From Pseudomonas sp. (lineage in GTDB: Bacteria; Pseudomonadota; Gammaproteobacteria; Pseudomonadales; Pseudomonadaceae): a DNA stretch of 64,000 nucleotides. Within the stretch, counting starts at the first letter, position 1. Each line of letters opens with the position of its first letter. Position numbers and translations under genes: made by a program. The notes under the pieces are model-generated. The model saw only the letters and a program-made list of their open reading frames with translations, had not been told where the DNA came from and did no database searches. Where the stretch lies: NCBI GenBank assembly GCA_030699825.1, contig JAUYKV010000036.1:1-64000 (forward strand). Reading direction: 5' to 3'. Shown piece after piece: positions 18,166 through 28,300 of the stretch.

Positions 18166-18822
18166 ATTTCATTTTTTTTCATTCCGCCACAACCCCCGGG
18201 ATACCTTGGCTACACTCATGTCAATAGCTGAAAACCACGGCTGGCAAGGGTTTCAGCCTTGGCCAAGGGCTATAAAACGCTGTTATGGTTTTTAGGTCAG
18301 TGTCATGTCGTCGCCCAATACGTCGGCGTCGCAAACCGACAATTGCCGTGATTCGAAGACTATATCGTTGAGCCAGCCGATTTCGTCGCTGCCAATTCTC
18401 GAAGGAGATGGCAGACCGGAGCCCACCACTCCGGACCGAATAAAACAACAGCGCTGGCCACACATTTGGTACCAGCCCAACAAGAAAATTTCGGATGTAC
18501 GCGCATCTCACTTGGAGATGTGAACTCCCAAGGATTGGGCTTCTTAACGCTGCCAGAGGACTTGGAAAGCAGTTTGCAATACGGCAAGACAAGGTTCATT
18601 CAGCAACTGACTCTAGCAATGCCCATGACCCCCTGCGGGTCCGGGCCTGTGCTATGGCCTGCGTCTGAACGCCCTGCAAGCCGCCCTGCAAAAAGCTTTC
18701 CGGCACTCGTAACCATGCTCACACCCACAGGCAAATACAGTCGGCATCACCTGACGAACGCCCCGAAGGCGTGCGGTAGGTCCATGTAGCTGATCTGGAT
18801 GTCTACTGAAGGGGAAACACCC
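18166..18822. promoter_or_regulatory. Gene-free leader upstream of cbcV
   Basis: This 657-bp stretch has no convincing gene; its short frames lack ribosome-binding sites and family similarity. It holds the dyad GTCGG-N9-CCGAC at 18322-18340, and nested hairpins around 18474-18545 (AGCCCAA...TTGGGCT enclosing CATCTC...GAGATG). These could be an activator site and a structured leader or terminator of the preceding gene. Unproven. Confidence 0.4.
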
Positions 18823-20019
18823 ATGCAGTCTGGAAAAATCGTCGTCGAAAATCTCTACAAGGTTTTCGGCAACAAACCACAAGAAGCCATCGCCCAGAGC
18901 AAGCAAGGCTGGAGCAAGGATAAAGTCCTCGCCGAAACCGGCGCGGTGATTGGTGTTAGCGATGTGTCGTTCAGTGTCGAAGAAGGCGAAATTTTCGTCC
19001 TCATGGGCCTTTCCGGCTCCGGCAAATCCACCCTGATTCGTTTGATCAACCGGTTGATTGAGCCTTCCGACGGCAATGTGTTCATCGACGGTCATAACGT
19101 CGCCAAGATGTCCAACGCGGAACTCATCAGCCTGCGTCGCCGCGACATGAGCATGGTCTTCCAGTCCTTCGCCCTGATGCCTTCACGCACCGTGCTGGAC
19201 AATGCGGCCTTCGGCCTGGAAGTGGCCGGAGTAAGCCGCAAGGAACGGGAGCGCCGCGCCATGGAGGTCCTCAAGGAGGTGGGTCTGGAGACTTTTGCCC
19301 AGATGCATCCCCACGAACTTTCCGGCGGCATGCAGCAGCGCGTCGGCCTGGCCCGCGCCCTGGCCGTAGACCCCTCGATGATGATCATGGACGAGGCGTT
19401 TTCCGCCCTCGACCCGCTCAAGCGACGCGAAATGCAGGACTTGCTGCTCGAACTGCAAAAGGTACACCGCCGCACCATCATCTTCGTCTCCCACGACATC
19501 GAGGAGGCCATGCGTATCGGCAACCGTATCGCCATCATGGAAGGCGGCAAGCTGGTACAGGTCGGCACTCCACAAGAACTGGTCGACAATCCAGCCAGTG
19601 ATTATGTGCGCAACTTCTTCGACACCGTCGACACCAACCGCTACCTCACCGCCGGCCAGCTCATGGCTAACAGCGTGCCGATCTTCGTGCACAACGGCGT
19701 CGCGCCGGACGCCCGGGTGGTCTCGCAAAAGCTGCAGGAACTGGACAAGCATTACGCCTTCATTGTCGACGAGCACCACCGTTTCTACGGCTCCATCAGC
19801 CTGGAGAAAATCGCCCTGCTGGTCGAAGGCGGTCAGACATGCAAGCTCGACCAAAGCGTGGTCAAGCAGATCACCCCTGTGCCGGAAGACATGCCCCTGG
19901 ATAAGGTCATCGCGCGCCTGGTGGACAACGAAGGGCCAATTCCGGTTGTCGGTGGCAACGGCCAATACTCTGGCGCCATTAGCAAGGGTCGCCTGCTGAC
20001 CCGCATGCAGGGAGAATGA
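18823..20019 (+). CDS. cbcV: Choline/betaine/carnitine ABC transporter ATPase
   Basis: A 398-aa ProV/OpuAA-type ATPase. Walker A is GLSGSGKST, the signature LSGGMQQRVGLARAL and Walker B MIMDEAFSALDP, all in a canonical nucleotide-binding domain. The C-terminal 110 residues are a CBS-type regulatory region (HHRFYGSISLEKI). The ATG at 18823 has an AAGGGG site; the longest frame starts at 18799 with no site. It is followed after 1 bp by the permease gene. Synteny with P. aeruginosa PA5376-PA5378 supports the name. Confidence 0.9.
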   Translation: MQSGKIVVENLYKVFGNKPQEAIAQSKQGWSKDKVLAETGAVIGVSDVSFSVEEGEIFVLMGLSGSGKSTLIRLINRLIEPSDGNVFIDGHNVAKMSNAELISLRRRDMSMVFQSFALMPSRTVLDNAAFGLEVAGVSRKERERRAMEVLKEVGLETFAQMHPHELSGGMQQRVGLARALAVDPSMMIMDEAFSALDPLKRREMQDLLLELQKVHRRTIIFVSHDIEEAMRIGNRIAIMEGGKLVQVGTPQELVDNPASDYVRNFFDTVDTNRYLTAGQLMANSVPIFVHNGVAPDARVVSQKLQELDKHYAFIVDEHHRFYGSISLEKIALLVEGGQTCKLDQSVVKQITPVPEDMPLDKVIARLVDNEGPIPVVGGNGQYSGAISKGRLLTRMQGE

Positions 20020-20020
20020 C

Positions 20021-20902
20021 ATGAGCGAGAAGAAACTCGACCTGGGCAGCTGGGTCAACGACGGCGTTCAGTACCTGCTGGACAACTACAGCAACGGCTT
20101 CGACAGCATCGGCGGCGTGGTCAGCTCGTTTTCCGAAGGCATCGAGGCCATCCTCATGTTGCCGCCTGCGTGGCTGCTGATCGCCATCTTCGTCGGCCTC
20201 GGCCTCTGGCGTATCGGTGCCCGGTTTGCCGCCTTTACCGCCGTATCCTTCATTCTGATCGTCCTCACAGGCTTCTGGGAACAGACCGTGGTGACCCTCG
20301 GTCTGACCTTCTCCGCGACGCTGATCAGCCTCTTGCTGGGCATCCCCATGGGCATCTGGGCGGCCAAGAGCGAGCGTGTGGCGACCACCATCCGCCCCAT
20401 TCTCGACTTTATGCAGACCATGCCGGCGTTCGTCTACCTGATTCCGGCGGCCATGCTGTTCGGTCTCGGCCGGGTGCCGGGGATCATCGCCACGGTGATT
20501 TTCGCCATGCCGCCGGCGGTGCGCCTGACCAACCTGGGCATTCGCCAGGTCAACAAGGAAATCGTCGAGGCCGGTCAATCCTTCGGCTGCAGCAAGACCC
20601 AACTGCTGCTCAAGGTGCAACTGCCTAGCGCCATGCCGTCGATCATGGCCGGGGTCAACCAGACCATCATGATGGCCCTGTCGATGGTGATCATTGCCTC
20701 GATGGTCGGCGCCGGCGGCCTGGGTAACGACGTGCTGGCGAGCATCCAGCGCCTGGATATCGGTCTAGGCTTCGAGAGCGGCATGGCCGTGGTACTGCTG
20801 GCGATCATCCTCGACCGCATTACCGAAAGCTTCGGCACCAAGCAAAGCGAGAAACGCGGCGCGCTGATCAGCTGGGTGAGCGCGAAATTGCAGCGCCAGT
20901 AA
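20021..20902 (+). CDS. cbcW: Choline/betaine/carnitine ABC transporter permease
   Basis: A 293-aa inner-membrane protein. About six to seven hydrophobic segments are visible (for example LLIAIFVGLGLW, FILIVLTGF, VIFAMPPAVRL). The binding-protein-dependent transport signature lies around NKEIVEAGQSFGCSKTQLLLKVQLP (quoted only in part by position, about residues 170-195). It follows cbcV by 1 bp with a GGAGA site and precedes cbcX by 36 bp. It forms the channel of the trimethylammonium importer. Confidence 0.9.
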   Translation: MSEKKLDLGSWVNDGVQYLLDNYSNGFDSIGGVVSSFSEGIEAILMLPPAWLLIAIFVGLGLWRIGARFAAFTAVSFILIVLTGFWEQTVVTLGLTFSATLISLLLGIPMGIWAAKSERVATTIRPILDFMQTMPAFVYLIPAAMLFGLGRVPGIIATVIFAMPPAVRLTNLGIRQVNKEIVEAGQSFGCSKTQLLLKVQLPSAMPSIMAGVNQTIMMALSMVIIASMVGAGGLGNDVLASIQRLDIGLGFESGMAVVLLAIILDRITESFGTKQSEKRGALISWVSAKLQRQ

Positions 20903-20938
20903 GACCTTCACCTTATCCGTTCACAGAGGGAGCCATAA

Positions 20939-21883
20939 ATGAGCAAGTTGAAAACCATTGCTGGAGTTGGCCTGCTGTCCTGCACGCTGTTGCAAAGCGC
21001 CTGGGCCCAGGAGCCGGAAAGCTGCAAACAGGTGCGCTTCGCCGAGATCGGCTGGGCCGACATCGCCGCCACCACCGGTGTGGCCATGACCCTGAGCGAG
21101 GGCCTGGGCTACCAGACCCGCAAGATCATGGCCTCGGTACCGATTGCCTTCACCGGCGTGCAAAAGGGCCAGATCGATGCATTCCTCGGCTACTGGGCGC
21201 CCTCGATGGACGCGGTGATCGAACCCTTCACCAAGGATGGCGGGGTCAAGGTGCTGCCAACCGCCAACCTGGAGGGGGCCAAGTACACCCTCGCGGTACC
21301 GACCTACCTGGCTGAGGCCGGCCTGAAAAGTTTCCAGGACATCGCCAAGTTCAAGAAAGAACTCGACGGCAAGATCTACGGCATCGAACCCGGTAACGAC
21401 GGCAACCTGCTGATCGAAAAAATGATCAAGGAAGACCAGTTCGGCATGGGCAGTTTCCGCATGGTCGAGTCCAGCGAAGCCGGCATGCTGGTACAGGTGC
21501 AGCGCGCCGTGAAGAAGCAGAAGCCAGTGGTGTTCCTCGGCTGGGCACCGCACCCGATGAATACCCAGTTCGACATCACCTACCTGTCCGGCGGCGATGA
21601 CGTGTTCGGTCCGGATTACGGCGCGGCCAAGGTTTACACCGTGGTACCGCCGGATTACGAGGCCCGCTGCCCCAACATGGGCAAGCTGCTGAACAACCTG
21701 CAATTCAGCGTCGAGATCGAAAGCCAGCTGATGGAAAAAGTGCTGGAGAAAGAAGACCCGGCCGAGGTAGCCAAGAACTGGATCAAGGCCAACCCGCAGG
21801 CCCTGGACAAGTGGCTGGCTGGCGTCACCACCTATGACGGCCAGGATGGCGCTGCCGCCGTGAAGAAATACATCGGTCTGTAA
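20939..21883 (+). CDS. cbcX: Choline/betaine ABC transporter periplasmic binding protein
   Basis: A 314-aa binding protein with signal peptide 1-23 (QSAWA/QE). It shares the ChoX-type cage: W39, D41, W86, Y116, N153 and W202. It is a clear paralog of the protein at 17227-18165 (both have CxQVRxAxxGW near the mature N-terminus and LEGAKYTLAV). A GAGGGAG site precedes the start. As third gene of the cbcVWX set it is the core binding protein of this transporter. Confidence 0.9.
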   Translation: MSKLKTIAGVGLLSCTLLQSAWAQEPESCKQVRFAEIGWADIAATTGVAMTLSEGLGYQTRKIMASVPIAFTGVQKGQIDAFLGYWAPSMDAVIEPFTKDGGVKVLPTANLEGAKYTLAVPTYLAEAGLKSFQDIAKFKKELDGKIYGIEPGNDGNLLIEKMIKEDQFGMGSFRMVESSEAGMLVQVQRAVKKQKPVVFLGWAPHPMNTQFDITYLSGGDDVFGPDYGAAKVYTVVPPDYEARCPNMGKLLNNLQFSVEIESQLMEKVLEKEDPAEVAKNWIKANPQALDKWLAGVTTYDGQDGAAAVKKYIGL

Positions 21884-22026
21884 AGACTCTCGCCCACCTG
21901 GCGTCCGCGCCAGGCGGGCAGAGGGACGTTTCACTGGCCGGGCTAACCGGCCAGCGCAACACCCGCAATCAGCACGAGCCAGCAACACAGTTGAACTGCA
22001 ACTCTCACTGATGGAGCACCAAATTT

Positions 22027-22884
22027 ATGCGCAAACTATCCACCTTCTGCCTGAAAAGCCTTGGCGTTGCTGCACTCGCGCTGGGCATGTCGACTGCCAT
22101 GGCAGCGGAAAAACCTACCCTGACCATCGGCTTCGTCAACGGTTGGGACGACAGTGTCGCGACCACCCATGTCGCCAGCGAAATCCTCAAGACCAACCTC
22201 GGCTACAAGGTCGAACTGAAAGCGGTCGAACCCGCCATCATGTGGCAGGGCGTGGCCCGCGGCGACCTGGATGCGACGCTCTCCGCCTGGCTGCCAGTCA
22301 CTCACGGTGAGTACTTCACCAAGATGAAGGACAAGGTGGTGGTTCTCGGCACCAACTACGCAGGCGCGAAAATCGGCCTGGTGGTTCCCGATTATGTCGA
22401 AGCCAAGAGCATCGAAGACCTGAACAAGGACAAAGCAGCCTACGACGGCAAGATCACCGGTATCGACGCTGGCGCCGGGGTGATGCGCCGCACCGAAGAA
22501 GCCATCGAGAAATACAATCTGGACTTCAAGCTGATGCCGAGTTCCGGCCCGGCCATGGCCATCGCCCTGGCCCGCGCCGAGAAGAAGAACGAAGCCATCG
22601 TGGTTCCCGGCTGGATCCCGCACTGGATGTTCGCCAAGTGGAAACTGCGCTTCCTCGAAGATCCGCAGAATGTCTTCGGTGAAGCCGAGCACATCGACAC
22701 CGTGGCCAGCATGGGTATGGAAGCCAAGGCTCCAGAAGCTGCCGCGTTCCTCAAGAACTTCTCCTGGGGCGCCGAAGATGTGGGCGCCGTCATGCTGGCC
22801 GTCAGCGAAGGCGCCAAGCCGGAGCAGGCCGCCAAGGACTGGGTCGCCGCCAACCCCGAGCGCGTAGCAGGCTGGTTGAAGTAA
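22027..22884 (+). CDS. Glycine betaine ABC transporter periplasmic binding protein (OpuAC/ProX type)
   Basis: A 285-aa OpuAC-family protein with signal peptide 1-27 (AMA/AE). It is a different branch from the two ChoX-like proteins. It has W40 (NGWDDS), W73 (IMWQGVARGDLDA), W88 (SAWLP) and the GWIPHWMF segment, as in glycine- or proline-betaine binders. It sits 143 bp after cbcX and is followed by a strong terminator, so it may be the last gene of the transcript. It has no dedicated permease here and could use CbcVW, as alternative binding proteins do in P. aeruginosa. Confidence 0.85.
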   Translation: MRKLSTFCLKSLGVAALALGMSTAMAAEKPTLTIGFVNGWDDSVATTHVASEILKTNLGYKVELKAVEPAIMWQGVARGDLDATLSAWLPVTHGEYFTKMKDKVVVLGTNYAGAKIGLVVPDYVEAKSIEDLNKDKAAYDGKITGIDAGAGVMRRTEEAIEKYNLDFKLMPSSGPAMAIALARAEKKNEAIVVPGWIPHWMFAKWKLRFLEDPQNVFGEAEHIDTVASMGMEAKAPEAAAFLKNFSWGAEDVGAVMLAVSEGAKPEQAAKDWVAANPERVAGWLK

Positions 22885-22905
22885 GCACTGTTACAGCAAC
22901 AACAG

Positions 22906-22929
22906 AAAGCGGGCTTCGGCCCGCTTTTT
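22906..22929 (+). terminator. Rho-independent terminator after the betaine-binding protein gene
   Basis: AAAGCGGGC and GCCCGCTTT form a 9-bp stem closed by a TTCG tetraloop, running into TTTTT. It lies 21 bp past the stop codon. Confidence 0.85.
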
Positions 22930-23074
22930 CGTTATCCGTGTTACCGCTGACGGCTCTCACCGCGCCGGCTATTCCGCGGCGGGACATGCTTCCTCCCCTG
23001 GCGTCGCCCGACTGCTGACCCAGGCCGCATCGCCCCGCTCCCCGCACCCTTCAGGAGCGTGCCTGACTAGACAG

Positions 23075-23305
23075 TTAAAAATGGATCTCGGCGTTCTTGA
23101 TCCCCAGCTCGCGCAGCTCATCGATCAATTCATCCAGATGGACAAACGACTCGACCTCCTCGCGCTCATCGACCAGGAAGTAGCTTCTCCCCGCGTCCTT
23201 CTTGAAGAACACGATCCACTCCTTGAGGCTGGTCGGATTGGCGATTACATGGGTGTCGAAGGTGACGCCCTCGGCATGTTTGCTTTTAACGTCGTTACGG
23301 TTCAT
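23075..23305 (-). CDS. Conserved small hypothetical protein
   Basis: I do not recognise this family. The 76-aa protein has a basic N-terminus (MNRNDVKSKHAEG), a segment SLKEWIVFFKKDAGRSYFLVDE and an acidic leucine-rich end (LDELIDELRELGIKNAEIHF) that could be helical. Codon use is like that of neighbours. The ATG at 23305 is preceded by GGGTGA at suitable spacing; a GTG at 23314 is an alternative. It is divergent from the SulP gene and converges with the choline transporter operon terminator. Confidence 0.6.
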   Translation of the reverse strand: MNRNDVKSKHAEGVTFDTHVIANPTSLKEWIVFFKKDAGRSYFLVDEREEVESFVHLDELIDELRELGIKNAEIHF

Positions 23306-23479
23306 CTCGGTCACCCGCTGGTTGGTGCTTGCGCACGCCCTACGCTCAGTGTCAGTCGCCTGCAGCGCACGCGCCAGTCAGATATGGCCTGACGCGAAAC
23401 CTGGGGCGCTCGAGCAAAGAGCCGCTTTATTATCACCACATGATAATATCATGCACATGTACTCACCGAGGAGTTCGCC

Positions 23480-25135
23480 ATGATTGCGCTACGTGAAGCC
23501 TGGAACGCCGGCCTGCTGGGGCGCAAGCACTGGCTGAACAACCTGGTCTCCGGGGTGATCGTCGGGATAGTCGCCTTGCCGCTGGCCATGGCCTTTGCCA
23601 TCGCCTCGGGGGTCAAGCCCGAGCAAGGCATCTACACGGCGATCGTTGGTGGCGTGCTGGTGTCCCTGTTTGGTGGCAGTCGCCTGCAAATCGCCGGGCC
23701 GACCGGGGCGTTCATCGTGATTCTGGCGAGCATCACCGCCGAGCACGGCGTCGGCGGCCTGCAGATAGCCACCATGATGGCCGGCGCCATGCTGCTGTTG
23801 CTCGGTATTACCCGGCTGGGCGCGGTGATCAAATTCATTCCCGCCCCGGTGATCGTCGGCTTCACCGCCGGGATCGGGGTGATCATCTGGGTTGGCCAGT
23901 GGAAGGACTTCTTCGGCCTGCCCAAGGTCGGCGGCGAGCATTTCCACGAGAAGGTCTGGCACCTGCTGCAAGCGCTACCAGGCCTGCATCCGGCCACCAC
24001 GCTGCTGGCCATCCTCAGCCTGGGCCTGGTGCTGTTTTCACCTAAGTTACCCGGGTTCAGGCGCGTGCCAGGCCCGCTGGTGGCGATGCTGGTGGTCACG
24101 CTGATCCAGGCCCTGTTTCAGTTCGACGGCGTGGCCACCATCGGCAGTGCCTTTGGCGGCATCCCCCGGGGCCTGCCCGAGTTCGGCCTGCCTGAAGTCA
24201 GCCTGGCGCGGGTGATCGAACTGATCGGCCCGGCCTTTGCGATTGCCATGCTCGGGGCGATCGAGTCGCTGCTGTCGGCGGTGGTGGCCGACGGCATGAC
24301 GGGCACCAAGCATGACTCCAACCAGGAATTGATCGGCCAGGGCATCGCCAACCTGGCCACGCCGCTGTTCGGCGGTTTCGCCGCCACCGGCGCGATTGCG
24401 CGCACCGCCACCAATATCCGTAACGGCGGCACCAGCCCACTGGCCGGCATCATGCACGCGGTCACCTTGCTGCTGATCATCCTGTTCCTCGCCCCGCTGG
24501 CGTCCGACATCCCGCTGTGCGCGCTGGCGGCGATCCTGTTCGTGGTCGCCTACAACATGAGCGAACTGCGTCACTTCAAGCGCATGGTGCTGCGGGCGCC
24601 GCGGGCGGACGTGGCGATCCTGCTGATCACCTTCGGCCTCACGGTATTCAGCGACCTGGTGGTGGCGGTGAACATCGGCGTGATCCTGGCGATGCTGCAT
24701 TTCATGCGTCGCATGGCCGCCTCGGTGGAGGTGCAGCAGGTGGTCGAGCAAGAGCTGGAAGCGGAGTTACGGGTTGGCGGTCATAGCCACCTGCCGCCAG
24801 GCGTGCTGGTGTACACGATCGAAGGGCCGCTGTTCTTTGCCGCGGCCGAGAACTTCGAGCGCGCCCTGGCACAAACCCATACCGACCCGCAGATGCTGGT
24901 GATTCGCCTGAACCGCGTACCCTTCATGGATATCACCGGCCTGCAAACGCTGGAGGAAGTCATCCAGCAACTGCACAAACGCAAGATCGTGGTGAAACTC
25001 TGCGAGGCCAACCGCAAGGTGCTGGCCAAACTGGACAAGGCCGGCATCCTGCAGGAGATCGGACAGGAGCATTACCACACCGACTTCAACGCCGCGCTGG
25101 GCGCCTACAAGGAGCGCGAGCAGGCACCTGGCTAG
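23480..25135 (+). CDS. SulP family inorganic anion transporter with STAS domain
   Basis: A 551-aa membrane protein. The first 400 residues are hydrophobic with SulP motifs (VALPLAMAFAIASGVKPEQG, quoted whole at 20 residues, and IAGPTGAFIVIL). The C-terminal 110 residues form a STAS domain (VLVYTIEGPLFFAAAENF, DITGLQTLEE). SulP proteins carry sulfate, bicarbonate or other anions; the substrate cannot be told here. A GAGGAG site precedes the start. In P. aeruginosa this slot upstream of betI is filled by betT1, so the gene is out of place relative to that order. No carbonic anhydrase gene is adjacent. Confidence 0.9.
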   Translation: MIALREAWNAGLLGRKHWLNNLVSGVIVGIVALPLAMAFAIASGVKPEQGIYTAIVGGVLVSLFGGSRLQIAGPTGAFIVILASITAEHGVGGLQIATMMAGAMLLLLGITRLGAVIKFIPAPVIVGFTAGIGVIIWVGQWKDFFGLPKVGGEHFHEKVWHLLQALPGLHPATTLLAILSLGLVLFSPKLPGFRRVPGPLVAMLVVTLIQALFQFDGVATIGSAFGGIPRGLPEFGLPEVSLARVIELIGPAFAIAMLGAIESLLSAVVADGMTGTKHDSNQELIGQGIANLATPLFGGFAATGAIARTATNIRNGGTSPLAGIMHAVTLLLIILFLAPLASDIPLCALAAILFVVAYNMSELRHFKRMVLRAPRADVAILLITFGLTVFSDLVVAVNIGVILAMLHFMRRMAASVEVQQVVEQELEAELRVGGHSHLPPGVLVYTIEGPLFFAAAENFERALAQTHTDPQMLVIRLNRVPFMDITGLQTLEEVIQQLHKRKIVVKLCEANRKVLAKLDKAGILQEIGQEHYHTDFNAALGAYKEREQAPG

Positions 25136-25200
25136 AGCGAGGGGCGGCAGGCCCAGGGACTAGAAAAATATCGAACGCAGTTGCAGCCCTCCGTCGACGC

Positions 25201-25237
25201 TCGCAGCAGGCAAGCGCTTTTTCTCAGCCGCTCAGCA
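25201..25237. repeat. Gene-end repeat, copy 3
   Basis: A 37-bp element, 32/37 identical to 15381-15417, lying 2 bp beyond the stop of the ribbon-helix-helix gene. It contains five T in the centre and CGCTCAG-type ends. Confidence 0.5.
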
Positions 25238-25239
25238 GA

Positions 25240-25428
25240 TCATGACTTGGCGCCGGGACCGTGCTTGCTCTGGGTGGCGTAGCTGACGCCGTGAGTCTCG
25301 AGATAATCTCGAATCAGCTGACGCACGACCTGGGAAGGCGTCAGATCCTGCCCGGCGCACAGTTCCTCGAACGCCTTCTTCTTGACCGGGTCGATCAACA
25401 CGGTGAGGCGCGCAGTCTTGTTTTCCAT
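25240..25428 (-). CDS. Small ribbon-helix-helix (CopG/Arc-like) protein
   Basis: A 62-aa protein. The pattern ARLTVLIDP (beta strand), KKKAFEELCAGQ (helix A), DLTPSQVVRQLIRDYLE (helix B) fits a ribbon-helix-helix DNA-binding fold. No toxin-like partner is adjacent, so it is probably an orphan regulator rather than an antitoxin. The ATG at 25428 is chosen; a GTG at 25443 would add five residues. It is divergent from betI. Confidence 0.65.
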   Translation of the reverse strand: MENKTARLTVLIDPVKKKAFEELCAGQDLTPSQVVRQLIRDYLETHGVSYATQSKHGPGAKS

Positions 25429-25577
25429 AAAATAGCCAGCCACTCAAGTTTGATGTTAATCAAATTGTAATGGCGTAGTCAGCTGCTGTCACGGCGCGCA
25501 GGGGCTTGCCGGCCCTCCTGCAAGGGCGTGGTGGCAGCCCTGCCACGACCGGCAAGTCGTGGGCCGCACGGCATATT

Positions 25578-25598
25578 TGTTTGATCGATCAATCAAAA
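25578..25598. promoter_or_regulatory. BetI-type operator and promoter of betI
   Basis: TTGATCGATCAA (25581-25592) is a perfect palindrome inside TTTGATCGATCAATCAAA-like sequence, similar to the betB operator at 26652-26671. TTGATC (25581-25586) with an 18-bp spacer to TAGACT (25605-25610) forms a plausible sigma-70 promoter. The operator would cover the -35 element, predicting autorepression relieved by choline. Confidence 0.6.
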
Positions 25599-25650
25599 TC
25601 GGCCTAGACTGCGGCCACCCAACGACAGCCCTCAATCTACGGAGACACCG

Positions 25651-26241
25651 ATGCCCAAGGTCGGAATGCAACCGATCCGCCGTTCGCAACTGATTGCGGC
25701 CACCCTCGCAGCCGTCGATCAGGTCGGCATGGGCGATGCCAGCATTGCCTATATTGCCCGGGTAGCGGGGGTCTCCAATGGCATCATCAGCCACTACTTC
25801 AAGGACAAGAACGGCCTGCTCGACGCCACCATGCGTCACCTGATGCAGGCCCTGAGCGACGCGGTGCACGAACGCCGGGCCGCGCTCGAGGACGACAGCC
25901 CGCGCGCGCATTTGCGGGCGATGATCGACGGCAACTTCGACGACAGCCAGGTCAACGGTCCGGCGATCAAGACCTGGCTGGCGTTCTGGGCCAGCAGCAT
26001 GCACCAGCCGTCCTTGCGCCGCTTGCAGCGGGTCAACGACCACCGCCTGGATTCCAACCTGTGCTGCCAGTTCCGCCGCGTCCTCCCCGTACAGCAGGCC
26101 CGCGCCGCCTCGCGCGGCCTGGCCGCCCTGATCGACGGCCTGTGGCTGCGCGGGGCGCTGTCCGGCGGCAGCTTCGACACCCGGCAGGCGATCCAGATCG
26201 CCTACGACTATCTCGACCAACAACTGGGCAAGGCTGGCTGA
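25651..26241 (+). CDS. betI: Choline-responsive transcriptional repressor
   Basis: A 196-aa TetR-family BetI. The N-terminal HTH contains [25 protein letters not shown] in outline (about residues 29-53). The C-terminal domain has the BetI-typical [20 protein letters not shown] block. It represses bet genes until choline binds. The start at 25651 is preceded by a GGAGA site. It lies 575 bp upstream of betB, a gap filled with repeats and the betB operator, so betI and betB probably have separate promoters. Confidence 0.93.
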   Translation: MPKVGMQPIRRSQLIAATLAAVDQVGMGDASIAYIARVAGVSNGIISHYFKDKNGLLDATMRHLMQALSDAVHERRAALEDDSPRAHLRAMIDGNFDDSQVNGPAIKTWLAFWASSMHQPSLRRLQRVNDHRLDSNLCCQFRRVLPVQQARAASRGLAALIDGLWLRGALSGGSFDTRQAIQIAYDYLDQQLGKAG

Positions 26242-26252
26242 GCCCCGCCCCG

Positions 26253-26330
26253 CGTAGTCCGGGTGCAATCCGGCGAGAGGGGATAAACCCACGACAATTT
26301 CCCCGGATTGCATCCCGGCTACGGGACTGC
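26253..26330. repeat. GTAGCC...CCGGATTGC repeat, copy 1
   Basis: CGTAGTCCGGGTGCAATCCGG and CCGGATTGCATCCCGGCTACG form a long inverted repeat. Related copies lie at about 45085-45180 and 61284-61358. This is a common Pseudomonas intergenic family. Confidence 0.55.
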
Positions 26331-26348
26331 AACCGAACCATGGCTCTT

Positions 26349-26430
26349 GTGGGAGCGGGGAACGCCTGGTTACTTGTCCGCGAATCGGTGGCGCGAGCGA
26401 AACAAACTTCGCGGACAAGTCCGCTCCCAC
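26349..26430. repeat. REP pair (convergent palindromic arms)
   Basis: GTGGGAGCGG at 26349 and its partner CCGCTCCCAC ending at 26430 bracket inner arms CTTGTCCGCGAA and TTCGCGGACAAG. It has REP/REPIN-like architecture. Confidence 0.65.
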
Positions 26431-26503
26431 CCGAGCGCAATACCCCCTGTAGATCCTAAGTAAATGCGCTAGTCGCATTTCGGCCATTCCCTTTGGCCAT
26501 GTC

Positions 26504-26587
26504 CCCATTATCTGTTGAGCCAGATTGCAACCTCGCGGGAGGGGCCGCGCCTACAAAAACCTTATCTCTCATGCAACAGATAACGGG
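26504..26587. repeat. MITE-like element, best copy
   Basis: Terminal inverted repeats CCCATTATCTGTT (26504-26516) and AACAGATAACGGG (26575-26587) match at 12 of 13 positions and enclose 58 bp containing a GCGGGAGGGGC tract. Related copies lie at 213-261 and 2427-2574. It is too short to encode a protein. Confidence 0.55.
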
Positions 26588-26651
26588 TATATCGCCTTCG
26601 CCGACGCGCCTGTCGCATCCAGACCAGCATGAGTCGCTCTCGGTTATTTTT

Positions 26652-26671
26652 ATTGATTGAACGTTCAATAA
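26652..26671. promoter_or_regulatory. BetI operator and promoter of betB
   Basis: ATTGATTGAACGTTCAATAA closely matches the BetI operator known from E. coli (ATTGATTGGACGTTCAATAT as remembered). TTGAAC (26657-26662), a 17-bp spacer and TAGGCT (26680-26685) form a promoter whose -35 box lies inside the operator. Confidence 0.75.
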
Positions 26672-26816
26672 AAATAACGTAGGCTGATTTTCACTCTTTC
26701 CGGCCTGGACATTGTCGCCGCGCGCGACACCTGGACCTGCCGACCCATCTGGCCAAGGCGCAGCGAAGCCGCCAGCCAGCCTTGCGCAGACAACAGACAA
26801 TAGAGAGGACTCCTCC

Positions 26817-28289
<1,473 letters not shown>

Positions 28290-28300
28290 GCATTGCGTCA

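Noticed and set aside
25240..25428. Antitoxin of a toxin-antitoxin pair
   Set aside because: The protein is ribbon-helix-helix-like, but no toxin gene is adjacent on the same strand.
26242..26816. Small gene in the betI-betB gap
   Set aside because: The gap is filled by three repeat elements and the betB operator. The short open frames there have no support.
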